Positions 1 to 9,518 are shown, counted from the first letter of the stretch. The stretch is 64,000 bases of DNA from JASBRS01 sp964496495 (GCA_964496495.1 CAZBZU010000003.1:77806-141805); one strand, 5' to 3'. The notes: a model not told the origin generated them from the sequence alone. Program-made: numbers and translations.

Positions 1-1333
1 GGCCGGGCGGGAAGCGCTCGAAGAGGTTGCCGAAGAACTCGCCGTAGAGGAAGCCGAACCCCACCGTCCAGCCGGCGAGCCAGAAGATCACCGTGCTGAT
101 GGGTTTGAGGATGCGCGCCGGGATGAGGATGTGCAAGGGGCCGGTGTCGACGTCCTTGCCCTCAGCGCCGCGCCGCCGCAACCACCAGCCGATGCTGGCG
201 AACAGCAGGCCGTAGCCGATGTCCCCCACCTGCATGCCGAACCACAGCGGGAAGAAGACCGCCAGGGTCCAGCTGGGATCGAAGCTGCCGTAGCGGGGTG
301 GTTGGAACAGCGCCAGCAAGCCCTGGAAGGGCCGTATCCAGGCGGGGTTGTCGAGCTTGACCGGCACGCCCCGGTCGTGGTGCTCGTCGGCCGGGCGCGA
401 GGCCACCAGGATGGTGTCCTCGAACTCCTTGCGCAGGGCCTCCACCACGCTCTCCGCCTCGCCGGCCGGCACCCACCCCTTGAGCGCGAAGCCGTAGCGC
501 CCCTCGAGCATGTCCTCCAGGCGCTCGAAGCGAGCCTGGTGGTTGTGGGCGACCGCGGAGATGGCGCGCAGCCTGTGACCGTGCTGTCCCGCCAGCTTGG
601 CGAGCTCGCCGTGGATGGCAGCGATACGCTTGGGAAGCGTCTGCGAGCGCTCCTCCATGACGTGTGCGGCCTTGGCGACGCCCAGGTCCTGGTAGCGCTC
701 GGGCAAGGCGATCTCGGAGTGTCCGAGGCGCGTGAGGGTGGCGCGTAGCCGCTCGGCATCGCGTTCGAGGCAGGCACCGACCACGAGGCGCTCGTTGCCG
801 TGGCGCTGCCACGCGAGCGCGAATCCGCCGTCCAGCTCCTCCTCCAGCGCCGCCTCGAGCGCGGGGTAGTTGTCGTCGGCCACCATGAACGCCAGGCCCG
901 CCAGGTAGCTCGCCGCCTCCAGTTGCGCCATCATCGGTGCGAGCTGACGAAACACGGACAGGTAGGTCTCGGTGAGCTCGAGCTGGTCCCGGGCGTCGGC
1001 GCGCTCGGCCAGCAGGCGATCCACCGACTCGCCGATGGGCTCGAGACTGTGCCGCAGAGCGTCGGGATCGGTGCCTACGTCGACCCGCGGGCCGCCGACC
1101 TTGCCCTCGAGCGAGAGCGCCTCCAGCAGCGCGTCGGCACGCGACACCAGGAAGTCCCATCCCTCCTTGTGACGCAGTTCCTCGCCTTCCAGCCGGAGGC
1201 GACGTAGGACCTCGTCCTCATCGACCTCGAGCGGCTCGACCTGGACCACCCCCATGGCCTGCAGGCTGACGAGCAGCTCCTTGGCCGCCGAGCGCCGCCC
1301 GACCACCAGGAGCTGCTCCATGCGAGCGATCAT
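1..1333 (-). CDS. ntpI: V-type ATP synthase subunit I (partial, 3' end outside window)
   Basis: Membrane stator subunit of the V/A-type rotary ATPase: its N-terminal half links the peripheral stalks and its C-terminal half forms the proton half-channels beside the c-ring. 444 codons are visible. The protein opens MIARMEQLLVVGRR and runs through a long charged, helical cytoplasmic region. Near residue 395 it enters hydrophobic segments (LAVFFPLWFGMQVGDIGYG, then VIFWLAGWTVGFGFLYGEFF), the usual place for the first membrane helices. The start is the ATG at 1333, which overlaps the stop of the upstream subunit gene (ATGA), so translation is probably coupled. Order G then I matches the Thermus operon. 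Remaining V-ATPase genes should follow to the left. Family sure; only the 3' part is missing. Confidence 0.93.
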   Translation of the reverse strand, partial: MIARMEQLLVVGRRSAAKELLVSLQAMGVVQVEPLEVDEDEVLRRLRLEGEELRHKEGWDFLVSRADALLEALSLEGKVGGPRVDVGTDPDALRHSLEPIGESVDRLLAERADARDQLELTETYLSVFRQLAPMMAQLEAASYLAGLAFMVADDNYPALEAALEEELDGGFALAWQRHGNERLVVGACLERDAERLRATLTRLGHSEIALPERYQDLGVAKAAHVMEERSQTLPKRIAAIHGELAKLAGQHGHRLRAISAVAHNHQARFERLEDMLEGRYGFALKGWVPAGEAESVVEALRKEFEDTILVASRPADEHHDRGVPVKLDNPAWIRPFQGLLALFQPPRYGSFDPSWTLAVFFPLWFGMQVGDIGYGLLFASIGWWLRRRGAEGKDVDTGPLHILIPARILKPISTVIFWLAGWTVGFGFLYGEFFGNLFERFPPG

Positions 1334-1650
1334 GGCAAGACCCGCTCCATCACCAGTCGGGCGGCGCCGTCCTTGCCGGCTCTAGCTTCCGCCTCCAGCC
1401 TCCCGGCGGACTCGCGGGCGGCCTTGACGATGTCCTCTCGCGCGGCCTCGGCTTCCTTGGCGCCCCGGTCGGCTTCCTGCTGGGCAAGGGCGTCCGCCTT
1501 GCTGCGGGCCTCGTCACGGATGCGTTGCGCCTCCGCCCGGGCTTCCTCGAGGATGGCTTCGGCCCGTTCGCGCGCCTCCGCGACCTTGGCCACCAGGGTC
1601 TTCTCCTGGTTCACCAGGTCTTGCAGGAGTCGTTCACCCTGAGCTTCCAA
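1330..1650 (-). CDS. V-type ATP synthase subunit G/H (peripheral stalk coiled coil)
   Basis: 106-residue protein made almost wholly of charged heptad-like sequence (for example EARERAEAILEEARAEAQ), predicted as one long coiled coil, typical for the V/A-ATPase peripheral stalk subunit called G in Thermus and H in archaea. It should pair with subunit E to hold the catalytic head against rotation. The ATG at 1650 is preceded by a strong Shine-Dalgarno site (GGAAGGAGGG near 1654-1663). It heads the operon and overlaps the subunit I gene by four bases. Assignment rests on length, composition and the neighbouring subunit I; a generic coiled-coil protein is the only alternative. Confidence 0.88.
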   Translation of the reverse strand: MEAQGERLLQDLVNQEKTLVAKVAEARERAEAILEEARAEAQRIRDEARSKADALAQQEADRGAKEAEAAREDIVKAARESAGRLEAEARAGKDGAARLVMERVLP

Positions 1651-1727
1651 CCAGCCCTCCTTCCGCCCCGCGTCGCCGCGGGTTACGACAGGTTGTCGTG
1701 AAGTCGCCTAGGTGCTGCGTGAGGCAC

Positions 1728-1748
1728 AAAAAACCGCGTCTGACGCGG
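1728..1748 (-). terminator. Terminator-like hairpin with U-tract inside the V-ATPase leader
   Basis: On the minus strand CCGCGTC (1748-1742), one base, then GACGCGG (1740-1734) forms a perfect inverted repeat followed at once by six T (1733-1728). It lies about 20 nt downstream of the predicted start of the V-ATPase transcript and upstream of subunit G, so it may act as an attenuator; it could also simply block antisense read-through. Confidence 0.6.
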
Positions 1749-1775
1749 CAAGAACCCCTTGGGCGTTTCCGACCA

Positions 1776-1805
1776 ACCATAACAACCGCGAACTTTGCGT
1801 GTCAA
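1776..1805 (-). promoter_or_regulatory. Promoter of the V-ATPase operon
   Basis: Minus-strand -35 TTGACA (1805-1800, perfect) and -10 TATGGT (1781-1776) with an 18-base spacer. Predicted start of transcription near 1769, giving a leader of about 120 nt before subunit G. Confidence 0.7.
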
Positions 1806-1860
1806 TCGAGACACATGTCCCCCCAAGCCCCCTAAGGGCGCCGTCTCACGGCGTCTCGGG

Positions 1861-1866
1861 TAGACT
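1861..1866 (+). promoter_or_regulatory. -10 element of leaderless type for the DNA methyltransferase
   Basis: TAGACT ends 5 bases before the GTG at 1872, and no Shine-Dalgarno is visible. Same spacing as the other leaderless starts in this window. Confidence 0.55.
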
Positions 1867-1871
1867 CCAGC

Positions 1872-3548
1872 GTGGGCCGGGACCCCTCCAACGGATCACC
1901 GGACGGAGCCAAATCCGTCGGCGCCTACTATACCCCGGAGCCCGTGGCACGCGCGCTGGCTTCCTGGGCACTGCGCCGGCCCGGCGAGCGCGCGCTCGAC
2001 CCGGCTGCCGGAACCGGCGTGTTCCTGGTGGCTGCCGCCGAGCGCCTCAGACAGCTGGGCGCCCGGCAGGTTCGGGTGAGCGGCGTGGAGTTGCGGCAGG
2101 AAGCCGCTCGCGAGGCGCGCGCGCGGCTGCTGGCGGCCGGCGTCGAGGGAGCCTGCCTGAGAACGTCGGACTTCCTGGAGCTCGAGCCTGCGAGCGACAC
2201 GGCCGCCGACGCCATCCTCGGCAACCCTCCGTACGTGCGCTTCCAGCGGCTGGACGCCGGCCGTCGCGCCCGCGCCGCCGAGGTGGCCGCCGCCGCCGGC
2301 CTGCCCGCCGATCCGCTGGCGTCGAGCTGGGTGGCGTTCGTGCTCCACGCCGAGCGCTTCCTCTCTCCCGGCGGGCGCCTGGCGCTGGTCCTGCCCAGCG
2401 AGCTGGGGCACGCACGCTATGCCAGGCCCGCGCTCGAACTGCTGCGGCAACGCTTCGCGCGGACCACCTTCGTGCTCTTCGAGCGCGCGCTGTTCCCCAG
2501 CCTCGACCAGGGCGCGCTGCTGCTGCTGGCCGACGATCACGGAGCGGCATTCGAGGGCTTCTTCCAGGCGCGACTTACCTGCGCGGCCGAGCTGGCGGGG
2601 GGGCTGGCGCAGGTTGCCGGCAGCGCCATCGACGCGGCCGCCTTGATCCGCGGCGAGTCCCGGCTGCACCACGCCTGGCTGCCGGCCGGCGTGGGCCAGC
2701 TCCTGGAGGAGCTGCGCCGGACCGGCGCCTGCAGCCGCCTCGGCGATCACGCCCGCGTCAGCATCGGCTACGTCACCGGCGCCAACGCCTTCTTCCACCT
2801 GTCCCCCGCGCGGGCCCGCGAGCTCGGCATAGGGCCCCGCCACCTGCGGCCGGCGCTCTTCCGAGGTCGGGCCCTGCGCGGCCTGCGGGTCAGCGTGGCA
2901 GATTGGCGGCATGCCAGCGAGCGCGGGCACGCCGGCTACCTCTTCGTGCCCGACGGAACCGACGACGGGGCGGTGCGCGCCTACCTCGGCAGCGACCTGG
3001 CGGCCGGCGCGCGCCAGCGCGCCAAGGTCGGCAGGCGGCGGCCGTGGTACCGCGTCACCCGCGTGCGCCCGCCGGACCTGGCACTGACCGCGATGTCCGC
3101 GGTAGTGCCCCGGCTCGCGGTCAACGAGGCCGGGACGGCGGTGTCGAACACCTTGTACGGGGTAACGCTGGGGCCGGCCGCCGGCGACGCCACTGCACGG
3201 CTGCTGGCCTTGGCGTCGCTCACCTCGCTCGCCGAGCTCAGCGCCGAGCTCGAAGGGCATGCCCTCGGCGGCGGCATGCTCAAGCTCGAGCCCTCCGAGG
3301 CGCAGCGCCTGCTGCTCCCTGTCTCCACGGCCGGGGCGGGGGCCGCGGGGGCGCGCGAGCCCGCCGTCGCGGCCGGCCTGGCTGCCGGCCTCGACGCCGC
3401 CGACCGTGCCTTGCGCGCCGGTGATCGCGAGACCGCACGCGCCGTTGCCGATCGTGTCCTCATCGAGCCGCGGTTGCTGGAGCCGCGGGATGTGGAGCGG
3501 CTGCGGTCCGCGGCCGACCGCCTGCGCGCCCTCCGGCGCGGCGCCTGA
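1872..3548 (+). CDS. N6-adenine DNA methyltransferase, solitary (gamma-type, M.TaqI-like)
   Basis: 558-residue SAM-dependent DNA adenine methyltransferase. Motif order is X-I-II-III-IV: GAYYTPEPVA (17-26), the SAM-binding DPAAGTGVF (43-51), GVEL (71-74), TSDFLELE (98-105) and the catalytic NPPY (118-121) followed by VRFQ. This is the gamma class, as in M.TaqI and in the methylase half of Eco57I-type enzymes. The remaining 430 residues would hold the target recognition domain; I recognise no endonuclease motif there. No restriction gene is adjacent (V-ATPase on one side, dnaG on the other), so it may be an orphan regulatory or protective methylase. The GTG start is placed by the TAGACT -10 element just upstream. 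Confidence 0.85.
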   Translation: MGRDPSNGSPDGAKSVGAYYTPEPVARALASWALRRPGERALDPAAGTGVFLVAAAERLRQLGARQVRVSGVELRQEAAREARARLLAAGVEGACLRTSDFLELEPASDTAADAILGNPPYVRFQRLDAGRRARAAEVAAAAGLPADPLASSWVAFVLHAERFLSPGGRLALVLPSELGHARYARPALELLRQRFARTTFVLFERALFPSLDQGALLLLADDHGAAFEGFFQARLTCAAELAGGLAQVAGSAIDAAALIRGESRLHHAWLPAGVGQLLEELRRTGACSRLGDHARVSIGYVTGANAFFHLSPARARELGIGPRHLRPALFRGRALRGLRVSVADWRHASERGHAGYLFVPDGTDDGAVRAYLGSDLAAGARQRAKVGRRRPWYRVTRVRPPDLALTAMSAVVPRLAVNEAGTAVSNTLYGVTLGPAAGDATARLLALASLTSLAELSAELEGHALGGGMLKLEPSEAQRLLLPVSTAGAGAAGAREPAVAAGLAAGLDAADRALRAGDRETARAVADRVLIEPRLLEPRDVERLRSAADRLRALRRGA

Positions 3549-3580
3549 CACCGCGCCGGCGCCCCGCGAGACACGCCTGC

Positions 3581-5425
3581 TCAGCGGCGCCGCCTTCCCT
3601 TGCCGCGCCTTGCCGGCACGCGTGCGCCGCGCTCGGCCATGCGCGCGGACAGCGCGGCCTGGATCTGCTCGAGCTCCGTCCGCACCTCGGGGAGGGTCTC
3701 GACGCTGGTGGCGGGGTCGGCCAGCAGCCGTCCGAGCTCCTCGCGCCGGGCCAGCAGGCGGGAGCGCGAGGTCTCCTTGGCTGCTTCGAGCCTGAGCTCC
3801 CGTAGCCGCGACAACGCCTGGCCGATGGCGGCGTCGACGTCGAGCTTCACCTCGGGGCTCTCCCCCGTGAGAGCGAGAACGCGCTCGAACACCAGCGCCC
3901 CGTCCTCGCGCTCGCGGTACGCCAGCAACAGGTCCTCGGCGTCGTCTCCCCGCTCGCCTGCCATGGCGGCGAGCTCACGCACCGCGGAGCTCTCCAGGTC
4001 CTCGGGGAGCGCTGAGAGCACGCCTTCCAACCGGCGCCTCAGCGCGCCCGGGCGGCTGAGCAGCAGAGCCACGATCTCGAGCTCGATGGCGCGGACCTGC
4101 TCGACCTCCACCCGCCGGCGACGCATCCCCTTCACCTGGGTGTCCGAGAGCGGTCGATGGCGCCGATGGCTGGCCTCGATCCAGGCATCGAGGCGGGCCC
4201 CGTCCATGGCCAGGTGATCGATCACCAGCCGGCGCATCTCGGCCGCGACCGGGTCGAAGACGTCGCGTGGCGCCAGCACCGGCGCGAGCTCCTCGAGGAT
4301 GGCGCGCTGGCCCTCCAGGGTGTCGCGGTCGAAGCGCTCCAATACCCTCTGGAAGCGGAACTCGACCTCCGACAGGCCGTTCTCCAGCGCCTCCCGGAAC
4401 GCCTCGGCGTGGCCCTCGAGCACCGCCTCGGCCGGGTCCTTGCCGTGAGGAACGCGAACCGCGTCGACGAGCAGGCGGCGCCCCACCGCCTGGTCGAGCC
4501 CGGCCAGCACCGCTCGCTGACCGGCCTCGTCGGCGTCGAACGCGAGGTGGACGCGCCTGGCGTCGAGGCGTGCGAGCTGCTCGGCCTGCTGCTCGGTGAG
4601 GGCGGCGCCGAGCGCCGCCACGGCGTTCCCGAAGCCCGCCTGATGCAGGGCGATGACGTCCATGTAGCCTTCCACGACGATCACCTCGCCGGACTGGCGG
4701 ATGGCGGGCCGCGCCCGGTCGAGTCCGTAGAGAAGCTCACCCTTGTGGAACAGCTCGGTCTCCGGGGTGTTGAGGTACTTGGGTACCTCGTCTCCCAACA
4801 CCCGGCCAGAGAAGCCCACCACGCGCCCCATGCCGTCCTTGATGGGGAACATCACACGATTGCGGAAGCGGTCGTAGCGGCGGCCGCGCTCGTTCTCAGC
4901 CAGCAGCCCCACGGCCAGCAGGTCGTCGTCGCGGACCCCTTTGGTGAGTGCATGCTTGAGCAGCCCGTCCCAGCCGTCCGGAGCGAAGCCCAGCTCGAAG
5001 CCGTCGATGCTCTCGCGGCTGAGCCCGCGGCCCTCCAGGTAGCTGAGCGCTTGCCCTGCCAGCCCGCCGCGGAAGTAGGCCAGCGCCAGCCCGTTGAGGT
5101 CGAACAGGTCCCGCCGGCGCCCGCTCCCCGGAGCGGGCCGGCCCACCTCGACGCCGGCGCGCTCGCCGAGGAGCCGCAGGGCGTCTCCGAACGCCACGCC
5201 TTGCGTCTGCATCACGAAGTCGAAGATGTCGCCCTTGGCCTGGCAGCCGAAGCAGTAGTAGAAACCCCGCTCCACGTGGACGTGGAACGACGGCGTCTTC
5301 TCGCTGTGGAAGGGGCAGAGGCCCTTGAGCTGGCCGCGGCCGGCGGGCTTGAGCGCCACCATCTCGCCGATGACGTCCGCGATGCTCAAGCGCTCGCGGA
5401 TCAGTTCCTTGGGATCAGGGGGCAT
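3581..5425 (-). CDS. dnaG: DNA primase DnaG
   Basis: Synthesises RNA primers at the replication fork with the DnaB helicase. 614 residues from the ATG at 5425, chosen because GGAGGG lies about 10 bases upstream; an in-frame ATG ten codons earlier lacks this site. N-terminal CHC2 zinc finger uses C37, H40, C58 and C61 (CPFH ... YYCFGC). RNA polymerase domain has the GDEVPKYLNTPE motif near 211-222. The TOPRIM site is VIVVEGYMD with catalytic E252 and the later FDADEAG near 296-302. The C-terminal part is helical, as expected for the helicase-binding domain, and ends in a basic tail (RGKGRRRR). Downstream of a phosphoribosyltransferase gene on the same strand. Confidence 0.97.
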   Translation of the reverse strand: MPPDPKELIRERLSIADVIGEMVALKPAGRGQLKGLCPFHSEKTPSFHVHVERGFYYCFGCQAKGDIFDFVMQTQGVAFGDALRLLGERAGVEVGRPAPGSGRRRDLFDLNGLALAYFRGGLAGQALSYLEGRGLSRESIDGFELGFAPDGWDGLLKHALTKGVRDDDLLAVGLLAENERGRRYDRFRNRVMFPIKDGMGRVVGFSGRVLGDEVPKYLNTPETELFHKGELLYGLDRARPAIRQSGEVIVVEGYMDVIALHQAGFGNAVAALGAALTEQQAEQLARLDARRVHLAFDADEAGQRAVLAGLDQAVGRRLLVDAVRVPHGKDPAEAVLEGHAEAFREALENGLSEVEFRFQRVLERFDRDTLEGQRAILEELAPVLAPRDVFDPVAAEMRRLVIDHLAMDGARLDAWIEASHRRHRPLSDTQVKGMRRRRVEVEQVRAIELEIVALLLSRPGALRRRLEGVLSALPEDLESSAVRELAAMAGERGDDAEDLLLAYREREDGALVFERVLALTGESPEVKLDVDAAIGQALSRLRELRLEAAKETSRSRLLARREELGRLLADPATSVETLPEVRTELEQIQAALSARMAERGARVPARRGKGRRRR

Positions 5426-5570
5426 GGCTCGGCACCCTCCGCTCGACCGGCCCACCGCCGACCACCCGCCCGGGCACGACGGCGCGGTCGCCGGACGGAC
5501 TCACCATAGCACGCCGGTCCGGCGCCCCACGATGCCGTCTGGGCGCGGCTTCAGCTGGCCCGGCGCGAGG

Positions 5571-6113
5571 TCACGCGCGCGACGTGGCGGGAAACAGCGG
5601 CAGGTGTCCCAGCGCGATGACGTCGGGCCGGTCCGCACCCTCGGTGAACACCGCCAGCGTGGCCACCACGTAGGCACCCACCTCGGTGAGCAGGTCTCGC
5701 AGCCCCTGCAGGGTGCCGCCGGTGCTGACGACATCGTCGACGATGGCTACGCGTCTGGCACGTAGCCGCTCGATGTCGGCCCCGTCGATCACCAGCTCCT
5801 GCGGGCGGCCGGTGGTGATGCTGACCACCGTCTTCTTGACCGCTCCCACCATGTAGGGCTTCTCGGTCTTGCGTGCCACCACGTAGGGGATCCCGCTTCG
5901 CACGCTGATGGCGTGGGCCAGGGGCACCGCCTTCACCTCCGGCGTCACGAGCGTCTCCACCTCGGGCGGGATGCGGCTGGCCAGCTCCGCCGCCGCCGCC
6001 TCGGTCAGCTCGGTGTCGCCGAGCAGGTTGAGCAGGGCGACCGACACTGCACCGACGTTCACCACCTGGAGATCGCGCTCCACACCACCTATGCGTACTC
6101 GATGCGTGTGCAT
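5571..6113 (-). CDS. Adenine phosphoribosyltransferase-like protein
   Basis: 180-residue type I phosphoribosyltransferase. The PRPP-binding loop is VAIVDDVVSTGGTL around 120-133, and the flexible region EVKAVPLAHAIS around 81 is typical for adenine/xanthine-type enzymes. It probably salvages a purine base with PRPP, but purine regulator domains share this fold, so the substrate is not certain. ATG start at 6113 has GGAGG seven bases upstream. Lies between purU and dnaG on the minus strand, 145 bases before dnaG and 84 after purU, so the three may form one loose transcription unit. Confidence 0.8.
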   Translation of the reverse strand: MHTHRVRIGGVERDLQVVNVGAVSVALLNLLGDTELTEAAAAELASRIPPEVETLVTPEVKAVPLAHAISVRSGIPYVVARKTEKPYMVGAVKKTVVSITTGRPQELVIDGADIERLRARRVAIVDDVVSTGGTLQGLRDLLTEVGAYVVATLAVFTEGADRPDVIALGHLPLFPATSRA

Positions 6114-6197
6114 CCGGGAACCTCCGCCCGCGCCCGCCGGCCTCCGGCGGCACCCCCAAGGGTAACGCAGCTGTCGGCGGCGTGGCCGCCGGCAGCC

Positions 6198-7124
<927 letters not shown>

Positions 7125-7131
7125 GGCGGCC

Positions 7132-7137
7132 AGGCTA
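7132..7137 (-). promoter_or_regulatory. -10 element of leaderless type for purU
   Basis: Minus-strand TAGCCT ends seven bases before the purU ATG at 7124; there is no Shine-Dalgarno between. Confidence 0.5.
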
Positions 7138-7236
7138 GCACCGCTCGGCGGGCGCCGCTGCGCCGCGGTCCAGCGCACCCGGAGCGCGGGCCGGGCGCCG
7201 TTAGGTTCCGCATGTCTGGCGGCCAAGGGCGCATGC

Positions 7237-7242
7237 TAGTGT
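7237..7242 (+). promoter_or_regulatory. -10 element of leaderless type for ruvB
   Basis: TAGTGT ends seven bases before GTG 7250. The two earlier in-frame start codons (GTG 7241, ATG 7244) would lie at or upstream of the transcript start, so they are unlikely to be used. Confidence 0.55.
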
Positions 7243-7249
7243 GATGCTC

Positions 7250-8236
7250 GTGGAGGACGCGCGACTGCGGCCGTCTTCGCTCTCCGAGTACGTCGGGCAG
7301 CGACGGCTGAAACGCAAGCTCGAGGTCTACCTGGAGGCGGCGCGCAACCGCGACGAGCCCCTCGACCACGTCTTGCTGTACGGCCCGCCCGGGCTCGGCA
7401 AGACGACCCTGGCCCACATCATCGCGGCCGAGCTCGGTGTCGGCATCCGGGTGACGAGCGGGCCGGCCATCGAGAAGCCCGGCGACCTCGCCGCCATCCT
7501 CACCAACGCGCTGGAGGACGGCGACGTGCTGTTCATCGACGAGATCCACCGGCTGGGTCGGGTGGCCGAGGAGCACCTCTACCCGGCGATGGAGGACTTC
7601 AAGATCGACATCGTGCTGGGGCAGGGGCCCGCGGCCCGCTCCATCCGCCTCGACCTGCCGCGCTTCACGCTGGTGGGTGCGACCACGCGGCCGGGGCTGA
7701 TCACCGGACCGCTGCGCAGCCGCTTCGGGATCATCGAGCACCTGGACTACTACGGCGAGCGCGATCTGGCCGACGCCGTGTCCCGCGACGCCGGGATGCT
7801 GGGCTTCGACCTGGAGGCGCCCGCCGCGCTCGAGATCGGCCGGCGCTCGCGTGGCACCATGCGCATCGCCAAGAGGTTGCTGCGGCGCGTGCGCGACTTC
7901 GCCGACGTGGCGGGCGAGGACCGCATCACCGTGGGACGCACCTCCGCGGCGCTGGGCGCGCTCGGCATCGACGATGCCGGCCTGGATCGCCGCGATCGCG
8001 CCATCCTGGAGGCCCTGGTCGAGAAGTTCGCCGGCGGGCCGGTGGGGCTCGACACCCTGGCCACCGCCGTGGGGGAGGACAGGGCCACGCTGGAGGAGGT
8101 CTACGAGCCCTTCCTGATCCAGCGCGGGCTGCTGAAGCGGACGTCGCGCGGACGCATGGCTACCGAGGCCGCCTACGCGCACCTGGGCCTGCCGCTGGCG
8201 GCGGCGCCCGCCGGCCTGTTCGGCGAGGGCGGTTGA
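7250..8236 (+). CDS. ruvB: Holliday junction branch migration helicase RuvB
   Basis: AAA+ motor that, with RuvA, drives branch migration of Holliday junctions during recombinational repair. 328 residues from GTG 7250. Walker A is GPPGLGKT and Walker B is LFIDEIHRL; sensor and arginine-finger region GATTRPGLIT and the C-terminal winged helix (LIQRGLLKRTSRGR) are intact. The chosen N-terminus, VEDARLRPSSLSEYVGQ, aligns with the start of Thermus RuvB as I recall it (MEDLALRP...), and it agrees with the TAGTGT promoter element. The next gene starts 7 bases after the stop, so the two are probably co-transcribed. ruvA and ruvC are not here. Confidence 0.97.
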   Translation: MEDARLRPSSLSEYVGQRRLKRKLEVYLEAARNRDEPLDHVLLYGPPGLGKTTLAHIIAAELGVGIRVTSGPAIEKPGDLAAILTNALEDGDVLFIDEIHRLGRVAEEHLYPAMEDFKIDIVLGQGPAARSIRLDLPRFTLVGATTRPGLITGPLRSRFGIIEHLDYYGERDLADAVSRDAGMLGFDLEAPAALEIGRRSRGTMRIAKRLLRRVRDFADVAGEDRITVGRTSAALGALGIDDAGLDRRDRAILEALVEKFAGGPVGLDTLATAVGEDRATLEEVYEPFLIQRGLLKRTSRGRMATEAAYAHLGLPLAAAPAGLFGEGG

Positions 8237-8243
8237 CCGCCGC

Positions 8244-9311
8244 ATGATCGAGGGCAGCCTTCGCAACGTCCCGCTGTCGGACGTCTTCCAGATCGTCGCC
8301 ACCGGCCAGAAGTCGGGCATCCTCACGGTCATGCGCGGCAAGGCGCGGGCCCGCATCTACTTCGAGCAGGGCGGCATCCAGTACGCCCACATCTCGCCCG
8401 GCGTGCACCTGGGCGAGATCCTGGTGCGCATGGACCTCCTGACCACGCACGAGGTGCAGGAGATCCTGCGGCGGCAGCACGTGGAGAACGCCGGCACACC
8501 GCTCGGGTTGATGGCCGTGGAGATGGCGCTCATCGACGAGGACGATCTCCAGGGCGCGCTGGAGCGTCAGGTTCTCGAGGTCGTGAGCGAGCTGATGAGC
8601 TGGTCGGACGGTCAGTTCAACTTCGCCGAGCGCTCCGGCTGGGCATCGCAGGCGCCGACCAACCACGCCGTCGACGCCATGGCGCTCTTGATGTCGGTGG
8701 CGCAGCGGCTCCACGAGTTCGAGGGCGGGCTGGTCGACGCCGATACCATCTATCGGAGAAGCGGCGACCCCACCAAGGTCACCATGCCGGCAGGCGCCTG
8801 GGAGGTGCTCGGCTACATCGACGGCAAGCGCACCGCGCGCTCGGTGGCGGCCGAGCTCGACCTCACCGAGAAGCACGTGTTCTACCTGATGCACGAGCTG
8901 GCCGAGAGCGGCGTGATCGAGGCACAGCCGTTCCGGGTCGAGGACCCCCTGGTCCTGGCGGTATCGCCGAGTAGCGCGCTGCAGAGGCTGCTGCGGCTGT
9001 CGCTGCAGCGCGCTCGGCTGCGCGCCGAGGTGGCGCTCGACTACGACGACGCGCTCAAGGTGCTGCCCGGCATCCACCCGTCGGCGCTGGTCGTCGACGA
9101 CCAGGAGGGTGCCGGCTGGGCGTTGGTGAAGGAGCTGCGCAAGCACGCGGGCCAGAGCCACCTGCCCGTGTTGATGCTGGTCGACGAGGAGCCCAAGGGC
9201 GGCCTCTTCGGTCGGGCGCGGCGCCCCCGCGCCGAGGTGCTCCTCAAGCCCTTCCACGAGATCGAGTTCCAGCAGCTGATCACCCGCATGGTGGGCCGCC
9301 CGCTGGCCTGA
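8244..9311 (+). CDS. PATAN (DUF4388) protein with C-terminal pseudo-receiver
   Basis: 355 residues. The N-terminal part (MIEGSLRNVPLSDVFQI, then QKSGILTVMRGKARARIYF) is the DUF4388/PATAN module found in PatA-like and gliding or signalling proteins. Residues about 100-150 resemble the small helical module also seen at the N-terminus of type II secretion ATPases. About 170-230 looks like a winged helix (GYIDGKRTARSVAAELDLTE). The last 110 residues have receiver-domain spacing (LVVDDQEGAGWALVKELR, then VLLKPF), but the acidic pair after strand 1 is replaced by SPSS and the switch Thr by Val, so phosphorylation is doubtful. Seven bases after ruvB. Probably a signalling adaptor; exact role unknown. 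Confidence 0.72.
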   Translation: MIEGSLRNVPLSDVFQIVATGQKSGILTVMRGKARARIYFEQGGIQYAHISPGVHLGEILVRMDLLTTHEVQEILRRQHVENAGTPLGLMAVEMALIDEDDLQGALERQVLEVVSELMSWSDGQFNFAERSGWASQAPTNHAVDAMALLMSVAQRLHEFEGGLVDADTIYRRSGDPTKVTMPAGAWEVLGYIDGKRTARSVAAELDLTEKHVFYLMHELAESGVIEAQPFRVEDPLVLAVSPSSALQRLLRLSLQRARLRAEVALDYDDALKVLPGIHPSALVVDDQEGAGWALVKELRKHAGQSHLPVLMLVDEEPKGGLFGRARRPRAEVLLKPFHEIEFQQLITRMVGRPLA

Positions 9312-9429
9312 GGCGGACGAAGCTGGCTCGACGCGGGTGGCCCGACGTGGCCGCCTGCCACTCCGATACCCGACATCGCGGGTGGCCTGCGCGCCGCCGC
9401 TGGCGCGCGCTCCCTGGGGCATCCGGCGG

Positions 9430-9458
9430 TTGCCATGCCCACGGGCACGTGCTATCGT
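9430..9458 (+). promoter_or_regulatory. Promoter of the ABC sugar importer operon
   Basis: TTGCCA (9430-9435) and TATCGT (9453-9458) with a 17-base spacer, predicting a start near 9465 and a leader of about 140 nt before the binding protein gene. Confidence 0.6.
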
Positions 9459-9518
9459 TCCGGCGTAACAGACGACCATCCGGGGGATCGGAGGCACGCC
9501 GAGCCACAGCAAATGTCG

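Noticed and set aside
7201..7249. GTG 7241 or ATG 7244 as ruvB start.
   Set aside because: They coincide with or directly follow the TAGTGT -10 element, and the family N-terminus begins at VED, encoded from GTG 7250.
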